Shown: positions 16,005-25,946, counted from the first letter of the stretch. The stretch is DNA of 64,000 nt from Bacteroidota bacterium (GCA_008933835.1 WBUG01000009.1:1-64000); one strand, 5' to 3'. Made by a program: numbers and translations. Notes: generated by a model from the letters alone, not told the origin.

Positions 16005-19000
16005 ATGGCATGGATCAAAGACCTCTTCGCACCGGATCAGCGCAGCTGGGAAGAATTCTATCGCAACCGCTGGCAATACGACAAGGTCGTGCGGAGTACG
16101 CACGGGGTGAACTGCACCGGGTCCTGCAGCTGGAACATCTTTGTAAAAGGGGGGATCGTTACCTGGGAGATGCAGGCGCTGGATTATCCAGTGCTGCAGA
16201 ACCAGGAACTTCCGCCATATGAACCGCGCGGCTGCCAGCGCGGCATCTCTTATTCCTGGTATCTCTACAGCCCGATCCGCGTGAAGTATCCGTACATCCG
16301 CGGCGTGCTGGCGGACCTGTGGCAGGAGGCGAAATCGGCGCATCCGGACGACAATCTCGAAGCGTGGCGTTCCATTGTGACCGATCCGGAGAAACGCTCC
16401 GCACTGCACCGATCGCGCGGCAAGGGGGGATTCCGCCGAATGTTGTGGGATGAAGCATATGAAATCATGGCTGTTGCAAATATCTATACGGTGCTGGAGC
16501 ATGGCTCGGACCGCATTATCGGGTTCTCTCCTATTCCCGCAATGTCCATGCTGAGCTATGCCGGCGGTTCCCGGCTCATGCAACTGATGGGCGGAGTGAG
16601 TATGTCCTTCTATGATTGGTACTGCGATCTTCCCCCCGCATCGCCGGAAGTATGGGGCGAGCAGACGGATGTCGCAGAGAGCGCGGACTGGTACAATTCC
16701 AAATATATCGCCACTGTTGGGTCCAATGTGCTCATGACGAGAACGCCCGACTCGCATTTCCTGGTGGAAGCACGCCATCGCGGATCCAAAGTCGCCGTTT
16801 TCTCTCCCGACTTCTCCCAAACCTCCAAAGTGGCGGATGAATGGTTTCCGATTCATCAGGGACAAGACGGCGCGTTCTGGATGGCGGTGAATCATGTGCT
16901 GCTCCGTGAATATTATATCAAGAAACAGGTCCCGTACTTCCTGCAGTACCTCCAGCGGTACAGCGATGCGCCGTTCCTGGTGGTGATGGACCGGCAGGAG
17001 AACGGAACATACCGTCCCGGGAAATTGCTCCGCGCAAGCCAGCTCCATTCCACTGCGCATGTGGAGAATGCCGAATGGAAGACCTTTGTGTGGGATGCAA
17101 AGACCGATTCGCCGGTGCTTCCGCCCGGCACGGTGGGACACCGCTGGCAATCCAAAAAAGGGGAATGGAATCTTCAGGCGATGAATTCGCAGACCGGGGA
17201 TTCCATCGAACCGGTCCTCTTCTTTTCGAACGGCGCACAGGATCTGAAGGTCGAGCTGGACGATTTCAGCGACGGATCCATGGTGAAGCAATTCTCCGTT
17301 GCCGTCCCGTGCCGGCAGCTGAAGACGAATGACGGCGAGCTCTATGTGACGACCGCGTTCGAATTGATGCTTGCACAGTTCAATGTGAACAGGAGCGGGG
17401 ATGACCGGTATGAAGAGAGTATGGAGCTGCCGTTCACACCGAAATGGCAGGAACAATTCACCGGTATCAACTCTGCTGATGTGATCCGCTTTGCGAAGGA
17501 ATGGGGACATACCGCGGAACGGACCAATGGACAGGTCAGTGTTATCATCGGCGCGGGAGTGAATCACTGGTATCATAACAATCTCATTTACCGCTCCATC
17601 ATCTCCGCACTGATCTTCTCCGGTGCAGTGGGAGTGAACGGCGGGGGATTGAACCATTATGTGGGACAGGAAAAATTAGTGCCGCAGGCCTCGTGGGGTC
17701 CGATCGCGTTCGGCACGGACTGGGGCGGACCCCCGCGATTGATGAATACTCCTTCGTTCCATTATATGCATTCCAGTCAATGGCGGTATGACGGGAAATT
17801 CTCGGAAGTGTGTCCGGTGAACGACTCCGGCCATCCCATGGCGAACGGACATACGGCCGATAAGCAGGCACTGGCGGTGCGGAGCGGATGGCTGCCGTGT
17901 TTCCCGCAGTTCAATAAGAGCAACTTCGCCGTGGTGAAGGAAGCGATCGCGGCCGGTGCGAAGGATGATGCCGGCATCATTGAGTATGTGAAGGAGCAAT
18001 TGAAAAGCGGGAAATTAAGGTCTTCCATGGAGGATCCCGATAATCCCGCCAGCTTCCCTCGAGTGTGGTATATCTGGAGAGGGAACGCCCTGCTCTCGTC
18101 CGCCAAAGGACATGAGTATTTCCTGAAGCATTATCTCGGCACGCATCATAACTCCATCGCTGAAGAACAAGCCAAGGATAATGTCGAGGATGTGCTCTGG
18201 AAGGAACAGGCACAAAACGGGAAGTTCGATCTGATCGTGGACATCAATTTCCGGATGGATTCGTCCGCGCTCTATTCTGATATCGTCCTGCCGACCGCAA
18301 CCTATTACGAGAAGAATGATCTCAGCTCCACCGATATGCATTCGTTCATCCATCCGTTGCAGGCGGCCGTTCCGCCGGCATGGGAATCGCGGTCGGACTG
18401 GGAGATCTTCAAAGGGATCGCCAAGAAAGTTTCCGAGCTGGCCGTACGGTACATTCCCGAACCGCTCACGGATATCGTTGCCACTCCGCTGATGCATGAT
18501 ACGCCCGCTGAGATTGCGCAGCCGCATGTGAAGGATTGGAAGAAAGGGGAGTGTGCCATGATCCCCGGAACGACAATGCAGAATCTGAAGATCGTCAAAC
18601 GCGATTATGTGAACCTCTATAACAGGTTCATCTCTGCCGGACCCAACTTCAGGAATAACGGACTCGGCATCCATGGCACCACGTATATGGTGGACGACGT
18701 GTATGACGAATATCTGAAGGCGAAACCGACACATTCGTTCGGCGGCGGCACCTATCCTTCGCTGAAGGAAGATAAGGATGCCTGCAATGTCATCCTTTGG
18801 TTCGCAGCCGAGACGAACGGCGAACTCGCCTATCGCGCGTACGCCTCTGAATCCAAAAAGACCGGTATCGACCATACGCACCTTGCCGAAGGGTCGCGGA
18901 ACATCCGCATCACGTTCGAAGATATCTCCACGCAGCCCCGCCGGACCCTCACCACGCCGTTCTGGACCGGCATTACGAACAACGGCCGTGCCTACTCCGC

Positions 19001-19628
19001 GTATTGTCAGAACGTTGAAGAATTTGTCCCGTGGAGGACATTGACGGGACGACAGCATCTCTATCTGGATCACGATGCGTACATCGCGTACGGCGAGCAT
19101 CTTCCCACATACAAACCGCGCGCTGACCGGGGCACATTGCGGGACCTGATGAAATCGAATCTCGACGGCGAAGCGGTGGTGCTGAACTATCTTACACCGC
19201 ACGGGAAATGGCATATCCATTCCACCATGGGAGACACGCTGCGGATGGAAACACTGTCCCGCGGCATGGAACCGATCTGGGTCTCGGACAAGGATGCCGA
19301 ACGGCTCGGCATTAAGGATAATGATTGGGTGGAAGTGTACAACGATCACGGCGTTGTCTGCACGCGTGCCGTCGTTAGTCACCGCATCCCCGGCGGCATG
19401 TGCATGATCTATCATGCGCCAGAGCGGACCCTCTCCGTCCCGAAATCGCAGGAGCGGGGGAACCGGCGCGCGGGCGGACACAATTCGCTCACGCGCGTGC
19501 GGCTGAAACCGCTTTTCATGATCGGCGGATATGCACAATTCACCTACGGATTCAATTATTGGGGTCCGCAGGGAGTGAACCGTGATACGTTCGTCGCTGT
19601 CCGCAAGATGAAGAAACTTAACTGGTAA
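16005..19628 (+). CDS. narG: Respiratory nitrate reductase alpha subunit
   Basis: 1207 residues, matching cytoplasmic NarG, the bis-MGD molybdenum subunit that reduces nitrate to nitrite. The N-terminal [12 protein letters not shown] and EPRGCQRG give the His/Cys ligands of the FS0 cluster (H33, C37, C41, C77). [15 protein letters not shown] holds D204, aligned with the molybdenum-ligating aspartate of E. coli NarG. Long identities with NarG continue, for example [15 protein letters not shown] and [17 protein letters not shown]. There is no twin-arginine signal, so the enzyme faces the cytoplasm. Starts five bases after the cytochrome gene. Needs the mobA product encoded next door. Confidence 0.96.
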   Translation: MAWIKDLFAPDQRSWEEFYRNRWQYDKVVRSTHGVNCTGSCSWNIFVKGGIVTWEMQALDYPVLQNQELPPYEPRGCQRGISYSWYLYSPIRVKYPYIRGVLADLWQEAKSAHPDDNLEAWRSIVTDPEKRSALHRSRGKGGFRRMLWDEAYEIMAVANIYTVLEHGSDRIIGFSPIPAMSMLSYAGGSRLMQLMGGVSMSFYDWYCDLPPASPEVWGEQTDVAESADWYNSKYIATVGSNVLMTRTPDSHFLVEARHRGSKVAVFSPDFSQTSKVADEWFPIHQGQDGAFWMAVNHVLLREYYIKKQVPYFLQYLQRYSDAPFLVVMDRQENGTYRPGKLLRASQLHSTAHVENAEWKTFVWDAKTDSPVLPPGTVGHRWQSKKGEWNLQAMNSQTGDSIEPVLFFSNGAQDLKVELDDFSDGSMVKQFSVAVPCRQLKTNDGELYVTTAFELMLAQFNVNRSGDDRYEESMELPFTPKWQEQFTGINSADVIRFAKEWGHTAERTNGQVSVIIGAGVNHWYHNNLIYRSIISALIFSGAVGVNGGGLNHYVGQEKLVPQASWGPIAFGTDWGGPPRLMNTPSFHYMHSSQWRYDGKFSEVCPVNDSGHPMANGHTADKQALAVRSGWLPCFPQFNKSNFAVVKEAIAAGAKDDAGIIEYVKEQLKSGKLRSSMEDPDNPASFPRVWYIWRGNALLSSAKGHEYFLKHYLGTHHNSIAEEQAKDNVEDVLWKEQAQNGKFDLIVDINFRMDSSALYSDIVLPTATYYEKNDLSSTDMHSFIHPLQAAVPPAWESRSDWEIFKGIAKKVSELAVRYIPEPLTDIVATPLMHDTPAEIAQPHVKDWKKGECAMIPGTTMQNLKIVKRDYVNLYNRFISAGPNFRNNGLGIHGTTYMVDDVYDEYLKAKPTHSFGGGTYPSLKEDKDACNVILWFAAETNGELAYRAYASESKKTGIDHTHLAEGSRNIRITFEDISTQPRRTLTTPFWTGITNNGRAYSAYCQNVEEFVPWRTLTGRQHLYLDHDAYIAYGEHLPTYKPRADRGTLRDLMKSNLDGEAVVLNYLTPHGKWHIHSTMGDTLRMETLSRGMEPIWVSDKDAERLGIKDNDWVEVYNDHGVVCTRAVVSHRIPGGMCMIYHAPERTLSVPKSQERGNRRAGGHNSLTRVRLKPLFMIGGYAQFTYGFNYWGPQGVNRDTFVAVRKMKKLNW

Positions 19629-19653
19629 CCGACGCACTTACTCAGGAGCACGT

Positions 19654-21150
19654 ATGGATGTACGTTCGCATGTTTCCATGGTTTTCCACCTCGACAAATG
19701 CATCGGGTGCCACACCTGCAGCGTTGCCTGCAAGAACATCTGGACCGACCGCCAGGGGGCGGAGTACATGTGGTGGAACAATGTGGAGACCAAGCCGGGC
19801 ACCGGTTATCCCGGGAAATGGGAGGATCAGAAGAAGTTCAAAGGAGGATGGAAGAAGGACGGCGATGAACTGAAACTGAACTCGCAGAACAAATCCGATT
19901 ACTTCTTCAAGCTCTTCTACAATCCCAATCAGCCGACGCTGGAGGACTATTACGAGCCGTGGACCTATCAGTACAAGGACTTGTTCGATGCGCCGGCGGG
20001 GGATGACCAACCGACGGCGATCCCGGTCTCGCAGATCACCGGTGAGTATATCGATATCAAGAAGGGACCGAACTGGGATGACGATCTCTCCGGTTCGCCG
20101 GAATATGCCGCCAACGATGTGAATCTCGATTCGCTCACTCCGCAAGAGCGTTCGCAGCTGCTGGAGATCGAGCGGCTGGCGATGTTCTATCTTCCGCGCA
20201 TCTGCAACCATTGCGCGAATCCGAGCTGTGTGGCGGCATGTCCTTCCGGTGCGATCTACAAGCGGGGAGAGGACGGCATCGTGCTGGTGAATCAGCAGAC
20301 GTGCCGCGGATGGCGTGCCTGCGTCACCGCGTGCCCCTACAAGAAAGTCTATTACAACTGGAAAACCGGTAAATCCGAAAAATGTATCCTTTGTTATCCG
20401 CGTCTTGAAACCGGTCAGGCACCTGCCTGTTTCCATTCCTGCGTGGGGCGGATCCGGTATTTCGGTGTGCTGCTGTATGATGCGGATCGGGTGAAAGAGG
20501 CGATGAGCGTATCCGAACACAATCTGGTAGAGTCGCAGCGACGGATCTTCCTCGATCCGTTCGATCCGGAAGTGGTCGCGAAGGCAAAAGCGAACGGCAT
20601 CACGCAAGAGATCATCGATGCCGCGCAGAAATCACCGGTGTATAAGTACGTGGTGAAGTGGAAGATGGCCCTGCCGCTCCATGTGGAGTACCGCACCATG
20701 CCGATGCTCTTCTACGTTCCGCCCCTTCTGCCGGTGCTCGGAAAGAGCACCAATGATGTCTATGCCAATAGTCTGGACGGGACAGAATTCTCCGCGATGC
20801 TCGACAACGCACGCATTCCGCTCAAATATCTGGCGAGTCTGTTCAGCGCCGGGAATGAAGAGACGATCCGCGAGATCATGAAAAAGATGCTCGCTGTCCG
20901 CGCGGTGAAACGGTCCGAACAGCTCCGCGAAGAGCTGAATGAACCGACCAAGCGGATGGTGAAGGAGACCGGACTGACGCCGGAGGAGATCCAGGATATC
21001 TACCACCTCACCGCACTGAGCACGTTCAATGAACGATTCGTCATTCCCGAAACGCGGCGCGAGCAGGCGATCGAGGAGATGATCGATCCCGAATTCTGCA
21101 AAGGAAACTGCGGCCTGGGATTCAACGAGATGCCGCCGAAGATCTCATAA
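19654..21150 (+). CDS. narH: Respiratory nitrate reductase beta subunit
   Basis: 498 residues carrying four iron-sulfur clusters that pass electrons from NarI to NarG. The first cysteine set is CIGCHTCSVAC (C16, C19, C22, C26); others are CNHCANPSCVAACP, CRGWRACVTACPY and CILCYPR. The tryptophan in CRGW replaces a cysteine, as in the known 3Fe-4S site of NarH. Segments such as WWNNVETKPGTGYPGKWEDQKKFKGGW align closely with E. coli NarH. Good GGAGC spacing to the ATG. Second structural gene of the operon. Confidence 0.96.
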   Translation: MDVRSHVSMVFHLDKCIGCHTCSVACKNIWTDRQGAEYMWWNNVETKPGTGYPGKWEDQKKFKGGWKKDGDELKLNSQNKSDYFFKLFYNPNQPTLEDYYEPWTYQYKDLFDAPAGDDQPTAIPVSQITGEYIDIKKGPNWDDDLSGSPEYAANDVNLDSLTPQERSQLLEIERLAMFYLPRICNHCANPSCVAACPSGAIYKRGEDGIVLVNQQTCRGWRACVTACPYKKVYYNWKTGKSEKCILCYPRLETGQAPACFHSCVGRIRYFGVLLYDADRVKEAMSVSEHNLVESQRRIFLDPFDPEVVAKAKANGITQEIIDAAQKSPVYKYVVKWKMALPLHVEYRTMPMLFYVPPLLPVLGKSTNDVYANSLDGTEFSAMLDNARIPLKYLASLFSAGNEETIREIMKKMLAVRAVKRSEQLREELNEPTKRMVKETGLTPEEIQDIYHLTALSTFNERFVIPETRREQAIEEMIDPEFCKGNCGLGFNEMPPKIS

Positions 21151-21164
21151 GAAAGGAACAACGA

Positions 21165-21707
21165 ATGACCATCATGGAACTCTTTGCCGGAGCTTTGAGC
21201 TACCCGGATGAACGGATGCCGCAATTGCGGGCAGAATTGCTCGGCAGGACAGAAGAAGAACTCCCCGCTGCTGTCGATTCGCTGCGCCGGTATCTGGAAG
21301 CCACCGCCGGAATGTCCCGCGCGTCGCTGTGTGAACTCTATACACGCACGTTCGATCTGATGGCGGTCTGCTCCCCGTATGCCGGGATCCATCTGTACGG
21401 CGAGGACAACTATAAACGGGGTGGACTCATGGCGCGGCTGAAAGAGGCGTTCGCCGCTCAGCATTTTGATGCCGGCAATGAATTACCGGACCATCTTGCA
21501 GTGCTTCTGCGGTACAGCGCCGTTGCGCCAGCGGATGAAGCGGAGGAACTCCGTGACTATCTGCTGCGGGGACCGGTGGAAACGATGGTTACGATCCTCT
21601 CGAAAACGCAGAATCCCTACGCTCATCTCCTTACGGCTCTACAGACGGAACTGTCTGTGCCGAACCGGATGATCGTTCAGGATCACTCCATTACGGAGGG
21701 AGTATGA
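21165..21707 (+). CDS. narJ: Nitrate reductase assembly chaperone
   Basis: 180 residues of the NarJ/TorD chaperone family, which holds apo-NarGH until the molybdenum cofactor and clusters are inserted and it docks on NarI. Typical segments: LYTRTFDLMAVCSPYAGIHLYGEDNYKRGGLMARLKEAF and ELPDHLAVLLRY. AAAGGAAC precedes the ATG; the stop overlaps the next gene by ATGA. Confidence 0.92.
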   Translation: MTIMELFAGALSYPDERMPQLRAELLGRTEEELPAAVDSLRRYLEATAGMSRASLCELYTRTFDLMAVCSPYAGIHLYGEDNYKRGGLMARLKEAFAAQHFDAGNELPDHLAVLLRYSAVAPADEAEELRDYLLRGPVETMVTILSKTQNPYAHLLTALQTELSVPNRMIVQDHSITEGV

Positions 21708-23029
21708 TCATTCAATTCCTCTTCATCGGTCTTCCGTACGCGGCGATCGCCGCGGTGGTGATCGGGACGTATTACCGTCTCACCAGAAAGGAATATACCG
21801 TCTCATCCCTTTCCTCTCAATTCCTGGAAAGCAAGTATCTCAAGTGGGGATCAGTACCGTGGCATCTTGGTATTCTGGTGATCTTCGTCGGTCACCTCGT
21901 GCCGTTCCTTCTGCCGGATCTCTGGGCCGATCTCGTGAAACACCGTTCGATTCTGATCGCACTGGAAGCGGCCGGATTCGTTGCCGGTGTAATGTGTGTG
22001 CTGGGACTGGTCGTGCTCATCATCCGGCGTATTATCACCAGCACGCTTCAACTGGTGACCAAGCCGTTGGACTTCGTTGTCTACGTTCTGTTATTGTCAC
22101 AAATCCTTCTTGGTCTGGTCACCGCGTATTCGTACCGTTACGGTTCGGTCTGGGCGCCCGGGACGGTCTATGCCTATCTCTTTAGTGTTCTGCGTTTGAG
22201 TCCGGATATGACCTACGTGCAGGACATGCCGTTCGTCATCCAGGCGCACATCGCCCTTGCGTGGGTCATCCTCATGCTCATCCCCTTCACACGGCTCATT
22301 CATATGTTCAGCATCCCGCTGGAGTATCTGTTCCGTCTGCCGCAGAAGGTGGTCTGGACGAACGAAGTGCGCTGGAACCGGCGCTCCGAGCGGGCGCAGT
22401 ATATGGAATCACGGCGGTATTTCTTCCGGGGTGTGGCGGGAGTGACCGGTGCGGCGGGACTGCTTTCATTCGGTGTTCTCGAGAAATCCGGACATTACTT
22501 CCAGGGACAGACGCTTGATGATGCAAAAGAAGCGGCCTTGCTGGAAAAACGGTTGAAGCGGATGAAACTGACGACGGAAGAAAAGAGTTACGAGCTGGAG
22601 CGATTGAAGAACGAAGCGATCTACATTGCGGATCTGAAGGAACTGCAGCCGGCCACGGGGAAATATTTCATCGATTATGAGATGCGGCCGGCATTGGCGT
22701 TCCGTGATGCGAAAGGACTCCCCAATCTCTTATCGGCAAAATGCACGCATCTCGGCTGCACGGTCGGTAAGGATGTGGACGGACAGGGAAGGATCGTCTG
22801 TCCGTGTCACGTCTCCTATTTCGATATCCACACCGGCGTGCCGCAGGCCGGTTCACCGACCGAGATACCGCTCGAACATCTTGCATGGCATGTGCGGGCA
22901 TCGGACGGTACGATCGTTGCGCACGGTGCGCCGGACGGTACGGTGGCAACGACAGCGGCGTATGATGCGGCGAAGAGTGAAACATACAAAGTGTTCATCA
23001 TCAAATCTAAGGGAGTGACAGTCGCATGA
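21704..23029 (+). CDS. NarI-Rieske fusion: nitrate reductase gamma subunit joined to a Rieske 2Fe-2S domain
   Basis: 441 residues. Residues 1-220 form a complete NarI: five membrane helices with all four heme ligands in the E. coli spacing (H54 and H64; H182 and H200). Then follows a basic stretch with a twin-arginine-like motif SRRYFFRG (236-243) and a hydrophobic helix (243-258), a charged, probably helical linker (270-310), and a Rieske domain with CTHLGC (C347, H349, C352) and CPCHVS (C366, C368, H369). The NarI C-terminus is cytoplasmic, so the added Tat-type helix would place the Rieske domain in the periplasm. The next gene is its expected partner, cytochrome b. No stop, frameshift or internal start separates the two parts. 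Confidence 0.93.
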   Translation: MIIQFLFIGLPYAAIAAVVIGTYYRLTRKEYTVSSLSSQFLESKYLKWGSVPWHLGILVIFVGHLVPFLLPDLWADLVKHRSILIALEAAGFVAGVMCVLGLVVLIIRRIITSTLQLVTKPLDFVVYVLLLSQILLGLVTAYSYRYGSVWAPGTVYAYLFSVLRLSPDMTYVQDMPFVIQAHIALAWVILMLIPFTRLIHMFSIPLEYLFRLPQKVVWTNEVRWNRRSERAQYMESRRYFFRGVAGVTGAAGLLSFGVLEKSGHYFQGQTLDDAKEAALLEKRLKRMKLTTEEKSYELERLKNEAIYIADLKELQPATGKYFIDYEMRPALAFRDAKGLPNLLSAKCTHLGCTVGKDVDGQGRIVCPCHVSYFDIHTGVPQAGSPTEIPLEHLAWHVRASDGTIVAHGAPDGTVATTAAYDAAKSETYKVFIIKSKGVTVA

Positions 23030-24129
23030 TCAGGAGAACCATGACATCGGTCTGGGAATTCCTTGCGGAACGGTTCCCGGTGGAAAAGATGGACCTGCAG
23101 CATATGGTCCAGGGGAAAACGGTGCCCGTTCACCGCATGAGCTGGGCGTATTATCTCGGCGGTATCACATTGTTCCTGTTCCTGATCCAGGTCGTGACCG
23201 GATTGATGCTGCTCTTTTATTATCAGCCGACGGTGAACGATGCCTTTGAATCGGTGCAGTATATCACCGAAGAGGTCCCCGGCGGACACATCATCCGTAA
23301 CCTGCACGCCTGGTCCGCATCGGCGATGATCTTTTTCGTGCTGGCGCATCTGGTGACCACCTTCGCAATGAAGGCTTTCGCCAAACCGCGCGAAGTGACT
23401 TGGCTGGCGGGAATAGGACTGCTGCTCATCACATTCGGCTTCGGTTTTTCCGGGTATCTGCTCCCGTGGAATCAGATCGCCGTGAACGCTACGAAGATCG
23501 GACTGCAATCCATCGAAGCGATGGGGCAGTACCTGCCGGCGTCGATGGCGCACCTGCCGACGCAATTGAAGGAGATCATCCAGGGGGAAGCAAGCGTCGG
23601 TCAGGCAACATTGAGCCGTTTCTTCGTGCTGCATGTTGTGGTGCTGCCGCTCATCTCGTTCGGACTGATCGGCATCCATCTCTTCAGTGTACAGCTGCAC
23701 GGCATGAGCAAAGGGATCCCGGGTGAAGTGAAGCGGACGGAAAAATTCTTCCCGACGTTCATCATCAAGGATTTCTCCACCTGGGGAGCGGTCTTCTTCA
23801 TCATGTTCATCCTGGCGCTCACGCTGCCGTTCGATGCCTTCTTCTCCTTCCCGCTGATGGATCCGTACAATGCGCGGGGCTCCACACCGGATGGGATCAA
23901 ACCCGAGTGGTATTTCTACATGGTGTATTATCCGCTGGAAATGCTCCCGTACTGGCTTGTGATGCTGGCGGTGAACGGCGGCATCGTCGTTCTGCTGCTC
24001 GCTCCGTGGATCTTTAAACACACGTCGATCAAAACGCTGCGGATGCTCGCCGTCGGATTCGCACTCTATTTTGTCATCATCACACTCTTCGGTGATGTGA
24101 TCTATCATCTTGTGAAAGGGGGTGCGTGA
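23026..24129 (+). CDS. Cytochrome b of a Rieske/cytochrome b (bc-type) complex
   Basis: 367 residues, polytopic. Four heme-b histidines: H94/H108 and H203/H218. The 14 and 15 residue spacings are those of cytochrome b6. The protein continues into a subunit-IV-like part with the quinol-site motif PEWYF, so it is a long, fused form. The position of the cysteine that binds heme c-n in cytochrome b6 (FYCLGG) is tyrosine here (AYYLGG), so that extra heme is probably not covalently bound. Starts with an ATGA overlap with the NarI-Rieske gene, strongly suggesting the two products work together in quinol oxidation. Confidence 0.93.
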   Translation: MIRRTMTSVWEFLAERFPVEKMDLQHMVQGKTVPVHRMSWAYYLGGITLFLFLIQVVTGLMLLFYYQPTVNDAFESVQYITEEVPGGHIIRNLHAWSASAMIFFVLAHLVTTFAMKAFAKPREVTWLAGIGLLLITFGFGFSGYLLPWNQIAVNATKIGLQSIEAMGQYLPASMAHLPTQLKEIIQGEASVGQATLSRFFVLHVVVLPLISFGLIGIHLFSVQLHGMSKGIPGEVKRTEKFFPTFIIKDFSTWGAVFFIMFILALTLPFDAFFSFPLMDPYNARGSTPDGIKPEWYFYMVYYPLEMLPYWLVMLAVNGGIVVLLLAPWIFKHTSIKTLRMLAVGFALYFVIITLFGDVIYHLVKGGA

Positions 24130-24710
24130 TGATGGTGCGAATGATCTGTCTCCTTGCCTTCGCGGCAACGATGCTTCAGGCCTATCCGGAATTCCAGAAA
24201 TTCTCTCAGACACATTCCGGGCGGACGGTGAACTGCGGCATGTGTCACGCCAGTCCGGAAGGACCAGACGGATTATCGTTCGGGCAGGTGGGGAGTCTTG
24301 ATTCCGTGCAGATGGAACTACTGAAAGATGCACGCCGCGCCCAGCAGCCGGGAATGGATGTCAACAATCCGGTCTTGAATCCCTTCGGCAATAAACTCGT
24401 GCGGGTGATGGGGGTCCGCCTCCTGGTGGATGCGAAGAAGGACCCGGCGATGCTCCATTTTTACCTGAAGGATGCCGGGGATATGGACGGCGACGGCGTG
24501 ACCGATGCGCAGGAATTCCTGGACGGGACCAATCCCGATAACCGGTATCACGGCGATCCCCTGGCGCTCTTTTTGACGAATGTGCAGCACCATCTGTTCG
24601 AGATCGTGATGATCTTTATGGCGACCGGCGCCGGAATGTTCGGCTTGTCCAATCTGCTGATGGCATTTGCTGCCGGCGGAGAAGGAAAGAAGCGCAGCAA
24701 CTCCGTATAA
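24129..24710 (+). CDS. Monoheme cytochrome c with EF-hand-like loop and C-terminal anchor
   Basis: 193 residues: signal peptide (about 1-18), one heme motif CGMCH (C36-H40), a calcium-loop-like segment DMDGDGVTDAQEFLDGTNPD (residues 118-137, acidic residues spaced as in EF-hand or thrombospondin type 3 repeats) and one C-terminal transmembrane helix (about 156-182). AAAGGGGG lies upstream; a GTG at 24126 is an alternative start. Likely the cytochrome c partner of the Rieske/cytochrome b pair, a role inferred from its position. I do not recognise a named family. Confidence 0.82.
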   Translation: MMVRMICLLAFAATMLQAYPEFQKFSQTHSGRTVNCGMCHASPEGPDGLSFGQVGSLDSVQMELLKDARRAQQPGMDVNNPVLNPFGNKLVRVMGVRLLVDAKKDPAMLHFYLKDAGDMDGDGVTDAQEFLDGTNPDNRYHGDPLALFLTNVQHHLFEIVMIFMATGAGMFGLSNLLMAFAAGGEGKKRSNSV

Positions 24711-24899
24711 TCTTCGTTGTTCCGTATGAATCGTTGACACTCAAGATCGGTGACGGGTGTGCCCGCGAATTCGGCGGTACCGGATACCGTGTCGCTGGTT
24801 GTCACGGCGGGAAAGTATATAGCATCATTCATTCCGGGATTCCCGTCAGCGACACATACTACTCATGTGCGTATGCAATGCGCACCGTTCCGTTATGAT

Positions 24900-25946
24900 A
24901 TGAACACATCAAACATCACAGCATCCATCGAGCAATTATCTCCTGCCTATTTCGCCCTTATTATGGCGACGGGGATTATTTCCATTGCCGGTTTGTTGTT
25001 TGGTCTTAAAGAATTTGCCTCGCTTCTGCTTCTGGTGAATCTCATCAGTTATGTCCTCTTATGCATTTTGTATGTCTATCGGTATGTGAAATACTCTGCC
25101 AAGGTTGTCGACGATCTCACGGATCACGCCAAAAGTCCCGGGTTTTTGACATTTGTTGCGGCAAGTAACGTCCTGGGTGTTCAGTTCCTCTTGATATGGA
25201 ATGATGTCGTGACGGCAAAAATATTGTTTATGATCGGTGCGCTCTCCTGGGTGTTGTTGATCTATCTTTTTTTTAGTCTCGTAATCGTGAAGCAGGAAAA
25301 ACCGTCGATTGAGAAAGCGATCAGCGGAGTATGGCTGCTCACGGTGGTGTCCACTCAGTCAGTGTCGGTCCTGATGACACAATTGTCCGGACACATACCC
25401 TTTCCTGTAGAATGGACGCTCTTTAGTTCGCTGGTCTTTTTTCTTTGCGGTTGCATGTTGTACATTATTGTGATCACATTAATCATGTACCGGCTGGTCT
25501 TTTTCACTCTTCAGGCAGAGCAGTTTGCACCGCCGTATTGGATCAATATGGGTGCGGTGGCCATTACGACACTGGCCGGTTCGTTGTTGATCCACCGGCA
25601 TGCCGAATCAGCATTGATCGTTTCTCTGCTTCCATTCCTCAAGGGCTTTACGCTTTTATTCTGGTCCATCGGCACATGGTGGATTCCGTTGGTATTCATC
25701 CTCGGCATCTGGCGGCATTGGGTGAAGAAGATACCGCTCGAGTACCATCCGCAATATTGGGGCATGGTCTTTCCATTGGGAATGTATACCGTGTCGACGG
25801 TGAGATTGGCTGCGGCTATCGATATGCCTCTGATTCTAAAGATTGCGGATGTGTTCGTTGTTATCGCTTTGGTTGTATGGGGGATCGTGTTCTGGGGTAT
25901 GATCATAACGTTGTTCCGCGTGTTCTTCGTAACCCGGGATCCATGA
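24900..25946 (+). CDS. TDT-family (TehA/SLAC1-like) anion channel/transporter
   Basis: 348 residues, about ten membrane helices. The start MNTSNITASIEQLSPAYFALIMATGIISIAG is typical of the tellurite-resistance/dicarboxylate transporter family, which includes bacterial TehA and the plant anion channel SLAC1. The plant member conducts nitrate and chloride, and no NarK is encoded nearby, so nitrate/nitrite passage is a reasonable hypothesis. A 189-base gap separates it from the cytochrome gene, so a separate promoter is possible. No good ribosome site is seen; an ATG at 24873 is an alternative start. Confidence 0.82.
   Translation: MNTSNITASIEQLSPAYFALIMATGIISIAGLLFGLKEFASLLLLVNLISYVLLCILYVYRYVKYSAKVVDDLTDHAKSPGFLTFVAASNVLGVQFLLIWNDVVTAKILFMIGALSWVLLIYLFFSLVIVKQEKPSIEKAISGVWLLTVVSTQSVSVLMTQLSGHIPFPVEWTLFSSLVFFLCGCMLYIIVITLIMYRLVFFTLQAEQFAPPYWINMGAVAITTLAGSLLIHRHAESALIVSLLPFLKGFTLLFWSIGTWWIPLVFILGIWRHWVKKIPLEYHPQYWGMVFPLGMYTVSTVRLAAAIDMPLILKIADVFVVIALVVWGIVFWGMIITLFRVFFVTRDP

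Noticed and set aside
16005-19628. NarG as a periplasmic nitrate reductase or nitrite oxidoreductase
   Set aside because: There is no twin-arginine signal, and the sequence follows E. coli NarG through the cofactor regions; the operon also has NarJ and NarI of the standard type.
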